Assembly: GCA_014905825.1 (NCBI GenBank)
Contig: JACGCN010000040.1
Span: forward strand, 186,001-250,000
Source: Lyophyllum atratum
Lineage: Eukaryota; Basidiomycota; Agaricomycetes; Agaricales; Lyophyllaceae
Length of the DNA: 64,000 bases
Direction of reading: 5' to 3'
The translations under genes and the position numbers were made by a program. Every line of letters begins with the position of its first letter. Within the stretch, counting starts at the first letter, position 1. The notes below the pieces were generated by a model. That model had not been told where the DNA came from. It saw nothing but the letters and a program-made list of their open reading frames with translations, and ran no database searches. Of this stretch, positions 11,507 through 23,988 are shown piece by piece.

Positions 11507-14418
11507 AGAAAGCAGTCAAGAAAAGTAGCGCTCAAAAGTGAGGAACTGAGTCTTGATACAGAAAGAGATGGAATTTCAAAAGATGGCTGTGCTAGAGGGC
11601 GATAGTGACAGATATTGATGATGATTCGTCGGATGATGTAAATCTGCGATGGAGACCGTTCTCTCAGAAAGCATTGGTCAACGCCCGAGATGAGCTGCTG
11701 ACGACCTCCCGGTGGTCGGTGGTTGGTGGTTGCTAGTTGGTGTCGGTAACATCGGCTGCATAACGCCACTTAAAGACTCAAAAATGCTTAGGAAAATGCT
11801 GATTCGCGTAATCAGATACCCCGGGATCTTCAATTCGAGCTTCGGTTGCGGCAGCAGGCTCATCCCTGAAACGCCTCATCCTATCCACCGATCCAACTTC
11901 TCTCCTCCAACGCCATCATTTCTACGTATCTCTTACATCCCGGTGTGTTTCACCGACGATGCGACTTCGTTTTTGCCCTCATGCATCACGGTCAGGGCAA
12001 CATGATCTCCAGATGATCTTCCCTAAGTATGGGCAAAGCGGTGTTGTTCCTTCTCACTGGGATCATTTTATCATTCTAATTTTACTTGGCTTCTATCATA
12101 CGTATGCAGGTACCCTTAGACTTCCTTAGACACGCCCATCATAACCACAGGCCGATGGGCAAGGTGCACAAGCTTTCAATAGATTGTTGACGGTTTCTTG
12201 GCAATACCGGTGCAACCTTGCGAACGCGAAGCTTATGAAGTTTCAAGTGTTGAAAACATGCAGGTGGAGCTGCGCGCGCTAACCCTGGAAACGGATTCAG
12301 TGAGTTACACTTTTAGTTACCGACTAATAACTCCATGGCGCATGCTCTTTCTACCGAGTCCGTCTGGCGCGGCCAGTAATTAAACCAAGAATACGCAGGT
12401 TCGTGAAGCGCGCCGACTTGTCGATGATGATGAGAAGTCACAAAATCGAGAGGCTTCTCTTCTATCAAACGTGGAGAACGGCTCGTTCGAGCCGTAAGCA
12501 GTGCTCTTAGATATCCTATGCAAGACCACATGATGGAATTTCATTGAGCATCCTTTGGACATCAAATTCACGACACACCTGGGTTGCAAAGGTAAACTCC
12601 TTTGAGTCTTACTCACCATGAGATCCTCGACATCATGTACATCTTGAAACGAGTAGGTCCATCTTACGCGATGGCACCGTGACTGGGCGCCTCCAAGGAA
12701 ACGCATCTCACATCTGCCCACCAGATCGAAGACGAGTGTGCCCAGCCTAGAAACCTCATGAGCCATGCCAGTCTTTCGACGCCAGGAACTTGTTCTGATA
12801 GGAACCTGCCAATGCGTCAACGACAGGACATTTTCCCAGACCTGAACCTGAAGGACCCACAATATGATCACACCGATTATATCGAATATTTCCAGGGCGC
12901 TGGTTATGCTTGGATAAGTAAAGGAGAAGAGTTTTGTCCGGCGAAGGTTCGCGCCCGTTAAACATGGATAGTTTCCAATAAGGCGTGTTTGCTATTATCC
13001 GACGGACAAGATGTCGTGGCAAGGGTCCGTAGACGCTCCTTGACATCATGCCAGTATTTTGGGACTCTTGATAGCCCGCACATAATTCCTGCCTGCTCAC
13101 GAGGATATGACGCGGACATCATCCTGGAAGTGTCCAGCTTCAAGTCGTCCCTTGAGGGCGCATCCACATTCTTCATCGGATAAAGTCGTGTAACTGCAGC
13201 GAATTGAAGACTGGTTCAAAGTGGTGCTGGAAGCGTAATTTAGCCCAGGAACTTTCTGCCCAGCGCGAGTTGAGGCCGAGAAGTGCATGAATGCAGAAGC
13301 ACAGGTTAGACGTTTGAAGGACGCGCTTCACAACAAACATGGGACGTGCCATACGATGAAGAGTCTTGAATATGGTCTGTAGACGGCTTGAAGTTTAGCA
13401 GGAGAATATAGGATTGATGATAGTAAGTACTGAGTGGTGATGAAACAGGAATAGGCGCTCAGTTTGCAAATTATACTAAACCCTCATCCAGCCTGACACC
13501 CAAACCAAAGCGGTTAGGGACCGCCTTTCGGCAAATCGTAAACGCAGCAATTGGACATTGGGACAGATTTGCTGTTCGGATTTTGCTTGCTTTCATCATA
13601 GCGCATAGATTGGTAATGGAATAAAATAGTCCAGGAAAAGGACACCGGGCAGGTCTTACAATATGTTGCGTATCAATCTGTCATTGACTTGAAGCGCAAC
13701 ATAATATGCGGGCGATCTAGGGATCATTTCAGCGAAGTTCTACGACGAAAGAATAGACCTCATACCTCGAAAATACCTGCTAAAGTTCCTACAACGATAC
13801 GAAAAGAACGTCCGGAGCGCACACCCAACGTTTAGTCATTGATGTCAAGTAAGGGAAGTGGATTCCTTAACAGAAGGCTGTGTGGTTGATGCAGAAATAT
13901 ATTTCTGAGTTTGCGACGGTGTAGACAAGATGTGCAGACAAAAAAACTAGAGCCACTCGAAGTGCCAAATGCCAGTAAATGTCAGCACCTACCCACCACC
14001 AGTACTTCCTCGCCGTGGCTAACGCTCCCATGCCCGGCTTTACGGTGTCAAAGATTGGACTTGAAGAGTGTCTTGGTTCAGGACTGTGAGGTGCGGAGTT
14101 CTGGAGGCTCATGGAGTGACAAGTCAAGGGTGCTTGTTATCGCCGGACCGATTAACGCCGTTGAGCACCCGCGTGGTAATTTCTATCGAACTCACTTGTC
14201 CAGTGCCATTGTTCCTCCTTCAGCTGCTCTTGTCCTCCGCCACACCAGGTCCACAGAATACTGACTCCATCATGTTGTATATCTGCTGTAACGACTGAGC
14301 ATAATATTTGGGTAAATTTCTAAGAAGGGCCATCCACGGTAAGTAGCCATTCCGTGGCGGTACCGCTCAGCAAGGTCAACTGAGGTCATCACAGGAACTG
14401 TGCGTCTTGGTCTCGAAG
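11507..14418. other. Long stretch without a supported gene
   Basis: This is about 2.9 kb between two divergent genes. Frames on both strands stay under about 180 codons, overlap each other and do not splice into a recognisable protein. Candidates looked at were minus-strand frames at 12380-13288 and a plus/minus pair at 13867-14298. The ends must hold the promoters of the F-BAR gene (left) and the coiled-coil gene (right). Confidence 0.5.
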
Positions 14419-17400
14419 ATGGATATGCCAATACCTACGCCTTCTCCAAACTCTGACGACACAGAAGGGTGAGCTTCTTTAGCTACAGTTTTTCAAGATA
14501 GGCAGCTAAGCCTCCGATTTCAGCTCAGTCCTCCGCGAATTTGTGGACGCATCGATAGCTCGAGAGCACCGAAGCCCATCACTGCGATCTGAACTACTCT
14601 CACAGACTTTCCACCATGGAAAGGGAGCTACTATGGATCCTGGGCCAAGCAAGCGTCCTCGTCGGTCACATAAGCGCCGAAAACCACAGGAGCATGAACT
14701 TGTGAAATCTGAGGCTTCCCCCGATGATCTCCTACGTCTCCTGGTGGACCAGAAACAAGAAACTCATACCCTCCGAAGGGCTCTGCGCATCGCTGCAGAA
14801 CGTATGGATTCCGAGGCTCAGCGTGTTGTTGCCTTGGAACGTAATCATTCTCAGACGACAGAACATTTCAGAATTTTGAATGAGAGCAGGGTTACTGCTC
14901 AGCAAGAAGCTATGAAAGCGAACTCGGAGCTGAGACTCTATCAGTTTCAATTCGAGAACGCTCAAAAGGAGATTGCGCGGGCGCAAGAGATGTTGAAGAT
15001 GGTGGAGGATCAACGGGATGATGCGGAGGAGGCTGCAGTGCGTGCGAGGGCAAAGGCCCGAAAGTATCTTCAGGAACGGATGGTTGCAGCTGCCAGAGAG
15101 GAAGGCCGGAGGCTCGGTTTCGAAGACGGGCTGAGACGTGCACAGGAGGAGCAAGGCCAACGGGGGACCCGGATTCAGCGAAATTCTACCAGCAGAAGAA
15201 GACAAGTGGAACAAGATGACGCGGTGCATGGTCAAGTCGATGAACCAGCTACCAATGATGATCTCCTCGGCGATGCTGTAGATCAGATGAGCCAGATGTC
15301 ATGGCCTATTCGTCATGCGCTACGGGGTCGACGCGCCAACGCTTCTCCTGAAGTCATAAGGGTCGAACAGCCTCTCGAACGAAATCCGGACTCGTACCAA
15401 ATACCGCCATCCCACTTGCGAACGGAATCAGAAACTCAACCAGAAGAATCTCCACCCCCTCCAGAACCTGTTCCTATTGTCCATCCAAATCCAGATCTTC
15501 CCCGCCCGACGACGTCCTCCGTTCAGTACTACTCTGTCGAGATACCACCAGCTGCTGAACTTGAGCGACAATACAGTCTGAACGAATATCCAGGCAGACA
15601 CCCCCAGCCTTGGGTGACTGCAAAGCAGTATTCAGAAATGACAGGTCAGGAGGTTACCCCGCGGAACTCGCTGCAGCCCGATGCCGAGAACGTGGACCTT
15701 CAGAGGGGTGTCGTTACTTACGCGCCATCGGCGGCACAAGGGCATCGGAAGGAATCTTGGTACCGCACGCTCAGTCGACGTTTCGGGCGCAAACGAAAGT
15801 CGCAGAACGATGGTCCTGTTACACCGACCGACCAACCCGCACAGCCCGCATCATGGTACACACCAGCACCCAAACCCACTCCTTCTGTGCTTGTCCGTGA
15901 TTTCGGAATGCCCAAACCCCGATCCTTCGCTGATTCTGCATCCCTGTCGACACGCATGTCGCAGCTTGATATCGTCAGCCCGCCAGGCAGGACTCCTGAT
16001 GGCAGTGAAAGAAGCTTTGGAGGGGGTGTTAAGCCTAAAAGGAAGTTCAAAGACAGAAACAGCGCTTTGTTCGTCATAAACGAGGATCCTGCAAGTCGGA
16101 CTGCTACGCCCGTCAAAGCACATGTTCCTCGAGGCTCGCCCAACATGGGACAACGGGTACCACTTCCATCTCAGCAAGCTCCAACAGACACTTCTTCCAA
16201 TTACTCGAACCCCAAAGTCGTCGATGAATGGAGAAGATCGACCGTCAGTGTCCCGCGGGAAATAGTTTGTCTACCTCTCGAATCAGTCATGCACCCTTAT
16301 TGATCATCTCCCATCAGCCGAATGCCCATGCTAGACCACCAAGTGGTCCTAGACGCCCTGCAAACCTGACAATGCCTGGACCACTCTCTCCCGAAAGTGC
16401 AAGGGTCCTCAATTCTGCCCAATCTCGCACGACATCCCATAATACACAAAGTTCTGGTCTGACAGGGCAAGGAAGTTTTCCTGGGCTTGGTCGCCAGGAC
16501 ACTTCGTCGCTGAGTGCCATAGGGATAACGGTTGAGCCGCCTGTAAGTCACAGAACACTGACCACCATGACACCGAACTAACAACATCCTCATCCAGTCT
16601 CGTTCTCCGAGTGAGGCTTTGGGATCATCACGTCCAGAAACGACCCTCCTCAGCCCTACTCAGATCAGGACACCCAGCCTTCATTCGGCTCCTTCAATGC
16701 CCGTTATGTCAAATGGACCTCCTCCGCAGAGCAACTATCCTTCGTCGCCAACGCCTGTGGATCCACAGCAAAGACATTCTCGAACTGGTTCAGTGGCGAG
16801 CTATGCGCGCACACAGCCCTATCCTGTACTTGCTACATCGTCGAAATCTCCTGCATATGCACCACAGCCACTGCCGTCTGACCGACCGCCATCCCAGCAA
16901 TGGCCAGGAGAGCGCTCTCAAAGAAATCCTGTTTCTGGTGCCACACCCAAACGAGCCGACCGGCCCCTCTCTCATATGACCAACGCGGCAGACAATATCT
17001 CCCTCCACTCAGGCAGGCACTCCGCTGGCCAGAAAACACCACGGCAGAGCTATCAGAATCTCCCATCTGCGAACCCTCAGTGGGGAGAAACAGCGCACTC
17101 CAACAGCTCGCATAGGCGCGTTGTTTCTGAAACCCACCTGACACCTGGGCCAAGTCATGCGGGCCTTCCACACCTCAACGGCGAGCATACTCTACACCGT
17201 GTCGGCTCGAATCTGTCCATGGCATCCGCGGATTCGAAGTACGCCAAGTATGACGGGGCGCAGTATCTGGACCCAGCGTATTACCCGCCCGAGTCAGTGA
17301 ATGTAAACGCTGACAAGGGCAAAGGAGTTGACAGGCGCTCTCCGATACCAATGCAACGGCCTCAGTCTGGGTCATCATTCCTGTCGTATGTGACGGACCC

Positions 17401-17419
17401 GTTGTTGAAAGCGAATTGA
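14419..17419 (+). CDS. Hypothetical coiled-coil protein, 938 aa
   Basis: Not recognised by name. Exons 14419-14468, 14524-16243, 16318-16542 and 16598-17419 join in frame to 2,817 nt. The first exon begins MDMPIPTPSPNSDDTEG and splices into SVLREFVDASIAREH. Residues ~65-230 form one continuous coiled coil rich in Leu/Glu/Arg/Ala (for example LLRLLVDQKQETHTLRRAL and NAQKEIARAQEMLKMVEDQR). The rest (~230-938) is Ser/Pro/Arg-rich and disordered, with many SP/TP sites that suggest phosphorylation. Read without splicing, the two C-terminal parts look like separate genes. The splice junctions (GATCGACC|GTCAGT and GAGCCGCCT|GTAAGT) join them cleanly. A cytoskeletal or polarity scaffold is possible but not shown. 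Confidence 0.85.
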
Positions 17420-17793
17420 TTACTTGGCTACTATTTGGATTTGTGCTTTAGGAACTTGCTGACCTTCGTCTCACATCTATCGTATGTACTGTTGATGCTT
17501 TATGAAATGTTGTACTTGTAAAAGTGTAGCCGTGTAGACGAGATTCATTGTATATTAGGTACTAGACGACCAATGTGGAATGTTTTCGGCTTCTAAGTTC
17601 ATCGACATCACGGGCCCAACTCAGCCTCAGCGTCCATAGAATCACAAGGAACAAGTATAACGTCCCATATACTGTATGGCAGTGTACACCACATGTATCA
17701 TTCAACTATGTGGAGAAAAGAAGGGACGAGCCGTGTAAGTCATAGACGTCTATCCCAGCGGATCGTATTACGTTCTCTTTGTTCTCGACCGCC
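17420..17793. other. Intergenic between two plus-strand genes
   Basis: This is the 3' flank of the coiled-coil gene and the promoter of the HNH gene. No coding signal seen. Confidence 0.5.
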
Positions 17794-19049
17794 ATGTTTG
17801 AATCACAACCTCTTCCTTCCATTCCTTCCCACTTTGCCCCTGCCAGTAGCTTTTACGAAGCGTATACAAAATGCCTCGACTATGAGCTCTCTGCTACCAA
17901 CGTCCTAGGCAATGCCTTGGAATTCACACATCTCCACGCCGCCCGCTTATTGGGGTATCTGGTTCTACACGCACCGACGGACAACGGCCGCTCGAACCTC
18001 TGTAGTGACATAATATCTCGCCTTGACAAAGCAGCTCTGTTTGAATTCGCGATGCAATACAACAATCACCTTATTCGTGTTTGTGAGTGAAGACGCAATA
18101 TTTCTTGTGTGTATTGTCGGTGCCAATACAGATTTATTCACGATTTCGTAGTTCAACGCATTTCAGGCCCGACTCCGCCTCCTTCGCCTAACCCTTCACG
18201 CCCCTGTTACGTTCTTCCGGAAGTACTCCCGCACCTATTAACCGATCCTGCAAGCTATGCCAAGTCCAAGCTGCTCGTCAGTGGTCATTCATCATCTCGT
18301 TGAACCACCTACTTATTTTCTCTCTCTCAACATAGACTCTCATCCGTGACGGCTACCGATCTCAAGTCACTCGCCGCTACAAGGCTGCGGCAGAGGAATA
18401 CGAGGTGAATCCTGAGGTCGGTGCGGCGATAACGGAGGCGTGTCACATTATCCCTAAGTTCAAATCTACTTTTGAGATTGCGGGTGGAGGCCTTGTTCAG
18501 CCGGAGGTAGGTCAAGCCCTTGGAGGTCACACATTGTCGTATCAATCTCGCTAACATCCTTATGAATGCAAGTCCACAGCATGGGTTATACAGCGTTTCG
18601 GGGGCGTATCAATCGCGGAGGAACTTCTTGGGCAAGCCGCGCACCGCCTTGAAAATATCCTCACTCTCGACCTCAACTTGCATGCTTCTTTTGCGGCTCT
18701 CGCCGTATGGTTTGAGTCGACGGTAAGTTTCCTTCTCTTCCTTGCTTCTGACAACCTTTGACAAGATACTTAGTCTGTACCAAATCAATACCGAGTCGAG
18801 GCCGCGCATCCTGGATTTCTATTGGATATGAATCGTCTCGTCACATTTACAAGCACTGATACATCTTTGCCTCTCCCATGCCCCCGATACCTTGCACTTC
18901 ATGCCGCTTGCGCCAGAGCTTCACATCTCTCTGGCGTCAGACTTCTAAATATCAGGATCTCCCTCAACGTGGATTCCACTCGCGCGATGGCGAGTGGGGG
19001 AGGATCGGCGGATTTGTTGGCCGCCGCACTGTCCCGCATCGTTTGCTAG
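17794..19049 (+). CDS. HNH-nuclease-like protein with altered active-site motif, 336 aa
   Basis: Exons 17794-18082, 18152-18276, 18336-18506, 18573-18722 and 18774-19049 give 336 aa with consistent phases. The C-terminal half matches the HNH_2-like proteins that are common in agaricomycetes: ITEACHIIPKFKS (the ...HI-P histidine), RLENILTLDLNLHASFAAL (the N...H part) and AVWFEST, then QYRVEAAHPGF. The N-terminal half (FYEAYTKCLDYEL, LEFTHLHAARLLGYLV) is the usual helical part. The motif before the histidine, normally a C-x-V-T-G turn, reads YRSQVTRRY, so the Cys and Gly are both changed and catalysis may be lost. The ATG at 17794 gives the family-like start MFESQPLPSIPSHF. The role of this family in fungi is unknown; DNA cleavage is inferred from the fold only. 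Confidence 0.82.
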
Positions 19050-19437
19050 TGCACTGGTTCCTTCTCTGACTTGTTTGTTCGTTTATGGACCCTCAAATGT
19101 ACACACTGAGGGAGACTGACTCATTCCCGAGCATATCACACATGCTTTTGTTGCTGGAAGGATTGATCTGATCAATGGAAGATGAGAAGGACCCTCTATC
19201 GAGCAAGCGAGACGCCCGGTACCTATTCTAGGATAACGGATGACTACGGTGAGTGTGGCGCTCATCATGATAAGCGATCCACTGCTGAAGTGAGGGGCCT
19301 AATGGAGAAACCCATAACAAACGCTTTGAAGTATCTGATAGAACACAGCTGCAAGAACCAGCCCGGGAGAAAAAGCAATGGGTGGGGCGAAGGTGCGTTC
19401 TATTGTGGCATCGAGCCGACTTATTGGCTCTGGTTAG

Positions 19438-19866
19438 CATACCTATGCCGCCAACGTTTGGACAATCATTGCTCGCTACAGCGGTATCTTAGAATTCTCT
19501 GGACTTGCTGGGGACGACATCAACAGGCTCGAGAACATCATGACCTTGGACAAAGTGACTCACGCCTCATTCGATAATTTGAATCTCTGGTTCGAAGCGA
19601 CTGTGAGTGGCTCTTTATTCCTTCATCCTGAAGTCCTTGACATGTCCTCAGGGAATCGACAGCCAATACCAAATCTGCGTTGCCCAACCCGGGTACGCGG
19701 CCCATGTCGGTGTGGTCTTGTGACATTCACCCGGAGCGATCCCGTGTACCCCCTGCCCGATCCCAAGTACCTTGCGGTGCACGCGGCCGCCTGCAAGGTC
19801 GCGTCTCGCTCGGGTGCTCAGCATTACAATAAAATAATTGGCTTGCAGGGGCTGGACGCTGCTTGA
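19438..19866 (+). pseudogene. Decayed HNH-nuclease-like copy (3' part)
   Basis: The region follows an AG acceptor at 19437 and reads NVWTIIARYSGILEF, then INRLENIMTLDKVTHASFD and LNLWFEAT. This aligns with LENILTLDLNLHASFA and AVWFEST of the intact gene 0.6 kb upstream. After an intron (GTGAGTGG to CTCAG near 19651) it continues GIDSQYQICVAQPGYAAHVG. A 1-nt shift then separates that from LVTFTRSDPVYPLPDPKYLAVH, which matches LVTFTSTDTSLPLPCPRYLALH in the upstream gene. No ACHIIP-like exon is found in front. A tandem copy that lost its 5' half and frame is the simplest reading; a sequencing indel could explain the shift but not the missing exon. Confidence 0.7.
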
Positions 19867-20867
19867 CTGGCCCGGCCTAACCTGTTGTTTCTTTCGCTTT
19901 TTGTGATGGCCGCCACGGCTTCAAGCTTGTATCAGCTCCAATTGTAGTGTTTTGTATCGGCCTCATGTGTATAGTATCGATTAGGCGGCCACCATATGAT
20001 GCCTTTTATGAGAACACTCGATGGTTCAAAACAATGAAGGGAATAAGTATAACTCGATCTCAAGAAACGCCTGTCGGTCCCCTTCAAATCTTGAACACTT
20101 TTGTTGGCAAGCGCCACTAACTTGTCTTGACAAGTATCTCCACCGAGACGCATCATTTAGTTTCATGTTTTACTTAGGGTGGCTTTATTTGAAGCATCTG
20201 GTCCTTGTATTGTGATAATAGGTACATGCTGTTTGTCATTCTGGGTAGCTAGCATTTATAGACCCGTAACTTGAAACTGCTCGCTGTTATGCGGCATGTC
20301 ACCTCGGGTGAGCAGGCTCTGCACCGCGTACGGCCGAAGTTTTCAATGTCGTCTGCGGATTCAATCGACTCGCAACATTGAAGCCTAACCTTCCGATCTG
20401 CACAAGTCGGTTGATGTATATGTAGGAAGCGTCCCCGACTGATTTGGGTCGCGTATCCCTTGGTCTGAAATACATCAACATGGAGGTGGGAGTCATTAGG
20501 CTCACGTTAGGCATGGGCTTAGGCTAGCCCTAAATCCAAGTCATCTGCGTTTGGCAAGTGTCATTTCGACGGCGGCGGTGACTATAGTCAATGGCCTGGA
20601 GTTGATGGAAGAACGACCTTTAGACAGCGCGGCATTCCTGCTATAAGCCTTAACCAACGCACGCCAACGATCACCTCCGTGGCTTCCCCGCTAACATGGC
20701 TCGTTTTGAATGGCGGTCAGTATATGTCGGATGGTATCCATCAGGCCCCTGCGGCTATACGTTCCCAGATAGAAGATTCAGAGGACGGCAACCGTTGTCT
20801 CATAAAAAAAGAGCCGCCATTCCAGGACTATACATCTATCGGTCAAGGCTTCCGACGCCAATGAACG
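19867..20867. other. Intergenic, 3' flank of both neighbours
   Basis: About 1 kb between the HNH remnant and the UBA4 stop. Short frames only. The plus-strand frame at 20696-21034 is antisense to the end of UBA4 and is not supported. Confidence 0.5.
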
Positions 20868-22375
20868 TTAGTACACGGGGAATTCAGGATCCACCTCTTT
20901 CGCCCACGCCTTCAACCCACCCACAACATCTTTCACTAGTCCTACCCGGCCATCAGGATAAGCGCTTCGTAAAGCATCTGCAGCTATCTGAGAGTCGTTC
21001 CCCAGACGACAAACGACATAGGTCTCGGTTGTGAAGTCAATTGGGAGATATTCTAGCGGGTTAGCAACTAGGCGGTTGAGTGGAACATCTGATGAGGCCA
21101 AGTCAGTACACCGCTTGATGAGTGGGGTGGGATGCTAACTGATAGACGAGGGTAACTGGCATATTCCGTATTCTGTCTCAGGGCGTACATCGAGCAGGTT
21201 GATCGCCTTGGTCGATTTCATGGCAGCATCGAGTTCCTATCAGCAACAACTCACTACATTAGCGGGGCAAACGGCTGCTGCTGATTGAAGAAGAACATAC
21301 CTTCGAGCTAACACGAGCACCAGCCTCCCCCTCCACAAGGCCTCGCCTTTCCCAATCGGGTCGAGGGCCTCCGCAAAACTGGACGTAATCGATATCTTGA
21401 ATGGTGCCCAGCTTCTCTTCCGTTGTCCCGCATGCTGGACAACTCGGTTTACGCGATCTGAGTTTGATACTCCGGAAGGGGGGTGAACCAAGGGCAGAAA
21501 ACAGTAGCAGCGTCGGTTTCTTTTCTGCAAGAGGAGTGTTGAGTCAGGTTTGGAGTTTGAAGGGAATGTGCGACACGTACCGTGCAACCCTATGATGATC
21601 TTTATAGTCTCTAATGCCTGCAGATTTCCTATTACACCTGTAACCGCACCAAGTATGCCTGTTTCCTCACAAGTGCCGACCATCTCCTGAGCTGGCGGCT
21701 TTGGATAAAGGCAGCGATAGCATGGGCCATCGTCGCCCAGATTATATACACAAAGCTGGCCTTCGTATTTCTGGGCAGCGCCACTGACAAGAGGTTTCTT
21801 AAGCGCAACCGCAGTGTCTGATAATAGATATCGTGTTGGCGCATTGTCTGTGCAATCCAAGATGATATCATATGGTTCGAGAAGTGAAGCGGCATTCAGA
21901 GCGGATATGGCGACCGAAAAGACATCGACGACGAGATGCGAGTTAAGCCTGGGTCCTTCGATCAATAAAGAGGTCGGATGGAGGTCGGGATCACGAACCT
22001 TCTCAAAGCTTGAGCCGCAGATTCTGCCTTGGACATTCCGATGGTGCCTCCGTTATGAAGGATCTGTCTTCCGAGGTTAGATAGTTCGACATGGTCATGG
22101 TCAATGATGCCAATCCGTCCTGTATAGACATGTCAGAAACAAGCGCAATCATTCATGGATTACCATACCGATACCGGCAGCTCCTAGATACTGAAGAGCA
22201 GGACATCCGAGGCCGCCTGCGCCGACGACGACTACAGATGCCTCTTGAAGTTTCAACTGGCCTATTTGACATGTGCACAGCAACCTCATGAAAGACGGGC
22301 GAGCTTACCTGGTAGCCCAAACCCGTCGAGGATCATTTGCCTTCCATATCGTTGGTAATTTTCAAGCGGTAACAT
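20868..22375 (-). CDS. UBA4: Uba4/MOCS3-type adenylyltransferase and sulfurtransferase
   Basis: The cytosolic enzyme activates the ubiquitin-like sulfur carrier Urm1 for tRNA wobble-uridine thiolation and protein urmylation; MOCS3 also serves molybdopterin synthase. Exons 22309-22375, 22169-22261, 21999-22119, 21581-21948, 21301-21524, 21140-21236 and 20868-21088 total 1,191 nt (396 aa). The E1-like part shows QRYGRQMIL, the nucleotide loop [27 protein letters not shown] and [14 protein letters not shown]. Zinc ligands are CYRC and CPAC, and the catalytic region reads [14 protein letters not shown]. The C-terminal rhodanese domain has [16 protein letters not shown] and the persulfide cysteine in [11 protein letters not shown]. 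The ATG at 22375 is the first in frame. The open frame continues upstream to a non-ATG start near 22489, and relatives have about 40 more residues, so a small 5' exon may be missed. Confidence 0.93.
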
Positions 22376-22699
22376 CTGAGTGAGTGTAGATGATGGTCGA
22401 CCATCAAGCCAAATTCTGCTTTCCGACTCCGTCGAAGTGTGCCCATGACGGCCACCAGCATGACCATCGCCAACAGGAACGACGTTCAACTTAATTACTT
22501 GCCATGGCTACTCATTGAGACTATGTTGCAGGAACGTCTCTCATCCCCGACATCTCATGCATTCCGGGTATACCATTGACTCGATCCCTTACCAGTCACT
22601 ACTTCCCCATTAACTATTCGATATTGGGCATGCCCGGATCTCCGCAACACCTCCTTCGAACCCTGTCTCCGGGCATCGATGGACTCAGGACCATCTCAT
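22376..22699. other. Intergenic upstream of UBA4
   Basis: This is the UBA4 promoter and perhaps an unrecognised 5' exon; the UBA4 frame stays open to about 22489 with coding-like composition. Beyond that nothing is seen. Confidence 0.4.
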
Positions 22700-23275
22700 T
22701 ATCGATCAGCATACCTCTGTCGGAACATGTTCGCTCCATAGAGTGATTGAGTATGCCAGTGAGAAGGGCAGGGGCTGAGGGGAAATTGCGACGTACTTGA
22801 GGCTGCGCTCACCCCAGACAGGTCAATATCACAGGGAAATCACTGAATTGTCTGCTGTAGGGAGTTATGCAGGTGCGCCGACACCAACGATAATTTGCTG
22901 GCTTGGGCGTTACGATGATCTCTTCCGATGCAGCAATAGTCACTCCTTCACCACTCTGTTCGATGCAATCACCAAGACCAACGAGACTGTCTAAGAGAAT
23001 TCGACGGCGCCCATAGATCAAGGGGAAGAGCGACGGGTGAACGAGGCCCAGTACTTGGTCGTCAGATCCGGATGCCAGTCCTTGCCTCGTGCAGGGACCT
23101 CTTCGAGTGGCGCAGCGGCGGCCTTCAAGGCCTCCTTCAGTGAATCGGGAACGGCAGTGTCAGATTCCACGACATCGCCATTGTACACGCTGACGGCGCC
23201 GGTCATCTCAAATGTCTTTGCCTCACACTGAAGCTCGGCGATACACCAGTTGAACATTTTCTCCGCCATTCCCAC
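22700..23275 (-). pseudogene. Broken DUF4246 gene fragment
   Basis: DUF4246 proteins are large fungal proteins of unknown function, expanded in agaricomycetes. The frame from 23275 reads MFNWCIAELQCEAKTFEMTG, then AVSVYNGDVVESDTAVPDSL, KEALKAA and KDWHP, which fits the family's conserved middle region. At about 23063 the frame shifts: the family-like VLGLVHPSLFPLIYGRRRIL continues in another frame, then LVGLGDCIEQSGEGVTI. Further on a weak FPCDIDLSG piece (near 22840) recalls the next conserved block. The N-terminal part and the C-terminal domain are both absent. The frameshift and truncation at both ends make a functional gene unlikely. Confidence 0.7.
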
Positions 23276-23988
23276 TCATCCTCTTCTGCGGTCCCATCGT
23301 CCTCCGCCGTCTCCTCGTCCTTTCCCTCTGCCGTCTCATCATAACTTGAGTCCATGAGGGTTCAGACCAAATGGGATTAGGACTGAAAACTTGCAGAAGT
23401 AGCACTGCTACCTCGGTCGCTCATTAAATAGATTGGCGTGTTTCGACCTATACAGGCTTTGAATGTCGGTTTTTCGAAGGCAATTGGTCAATTAGACTTA
23501 CCATGGACACCGACGGCTAAATCTGAATGATCTGTTGTCAAGAATAAGTTTTTGCCATCGGTAGCGTATGGAAAAGCGGAAGGTGATACATGTCCGTCAC
23601 GGCCTCCTCTAGCTCAAGAGACGTCGCAAGATAGACCGATGGTCTTGGGCGGCGTAACAGCAACATACGACATATTTTTCGCACCCAGTTTCTTGAACTG
23701 CTAGATATCATCCGCGTTTACAGCGTGTGTCGACGCAACGATTGCTGAAGCCCCAGACGAATTCGAAGGCTTTGGAAGCAATTTCCGCAATTGCACCCTC
23801 TGTAGACAAGAGCTCACAGTCATCGTCACTAAAAAGAAAGACAATGTCTAGGTACTTTGCTGGTTTCGCGATTAGGCGTGGGGACGGTAGGAGACTAAGG
23901 TGGTCAAGTGAGTTATGTATATAGTTCGTTCAACTCACAACTTGCGGAGAAACCATAAACTTAGGTCAGGGTCGGGTTCAATACGATC
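23276..23988. other. Intergenic; possible further DUF4246 debris
   Basis: Purine/pyrimidine-skewed sequence at 23270-23340 and short frames only. No gene supported. The right end is the promoter of the gene starting at 23989. Confidence 0.45.

Noticed and set aside
12380..13288. Possible minus-strand gene
   Set aside because: Three overlapping frames with no consistent splice model, no recognised motif and no convincing start.
14732..15235. Minus-strand open frame of 167 codons
   Set aside because: It is antisense to the coiled-coil region of the 14419-17419 gene, rich in Leu/Ser/Arg from the complementary codons, with no motif.
16228..17419. Two separate genes after 16303
   Set aside because: Clean GT-AG junctions at 16243/16318 and 16542/16598 join these frames to the upstream coiled-coil gene in phase.
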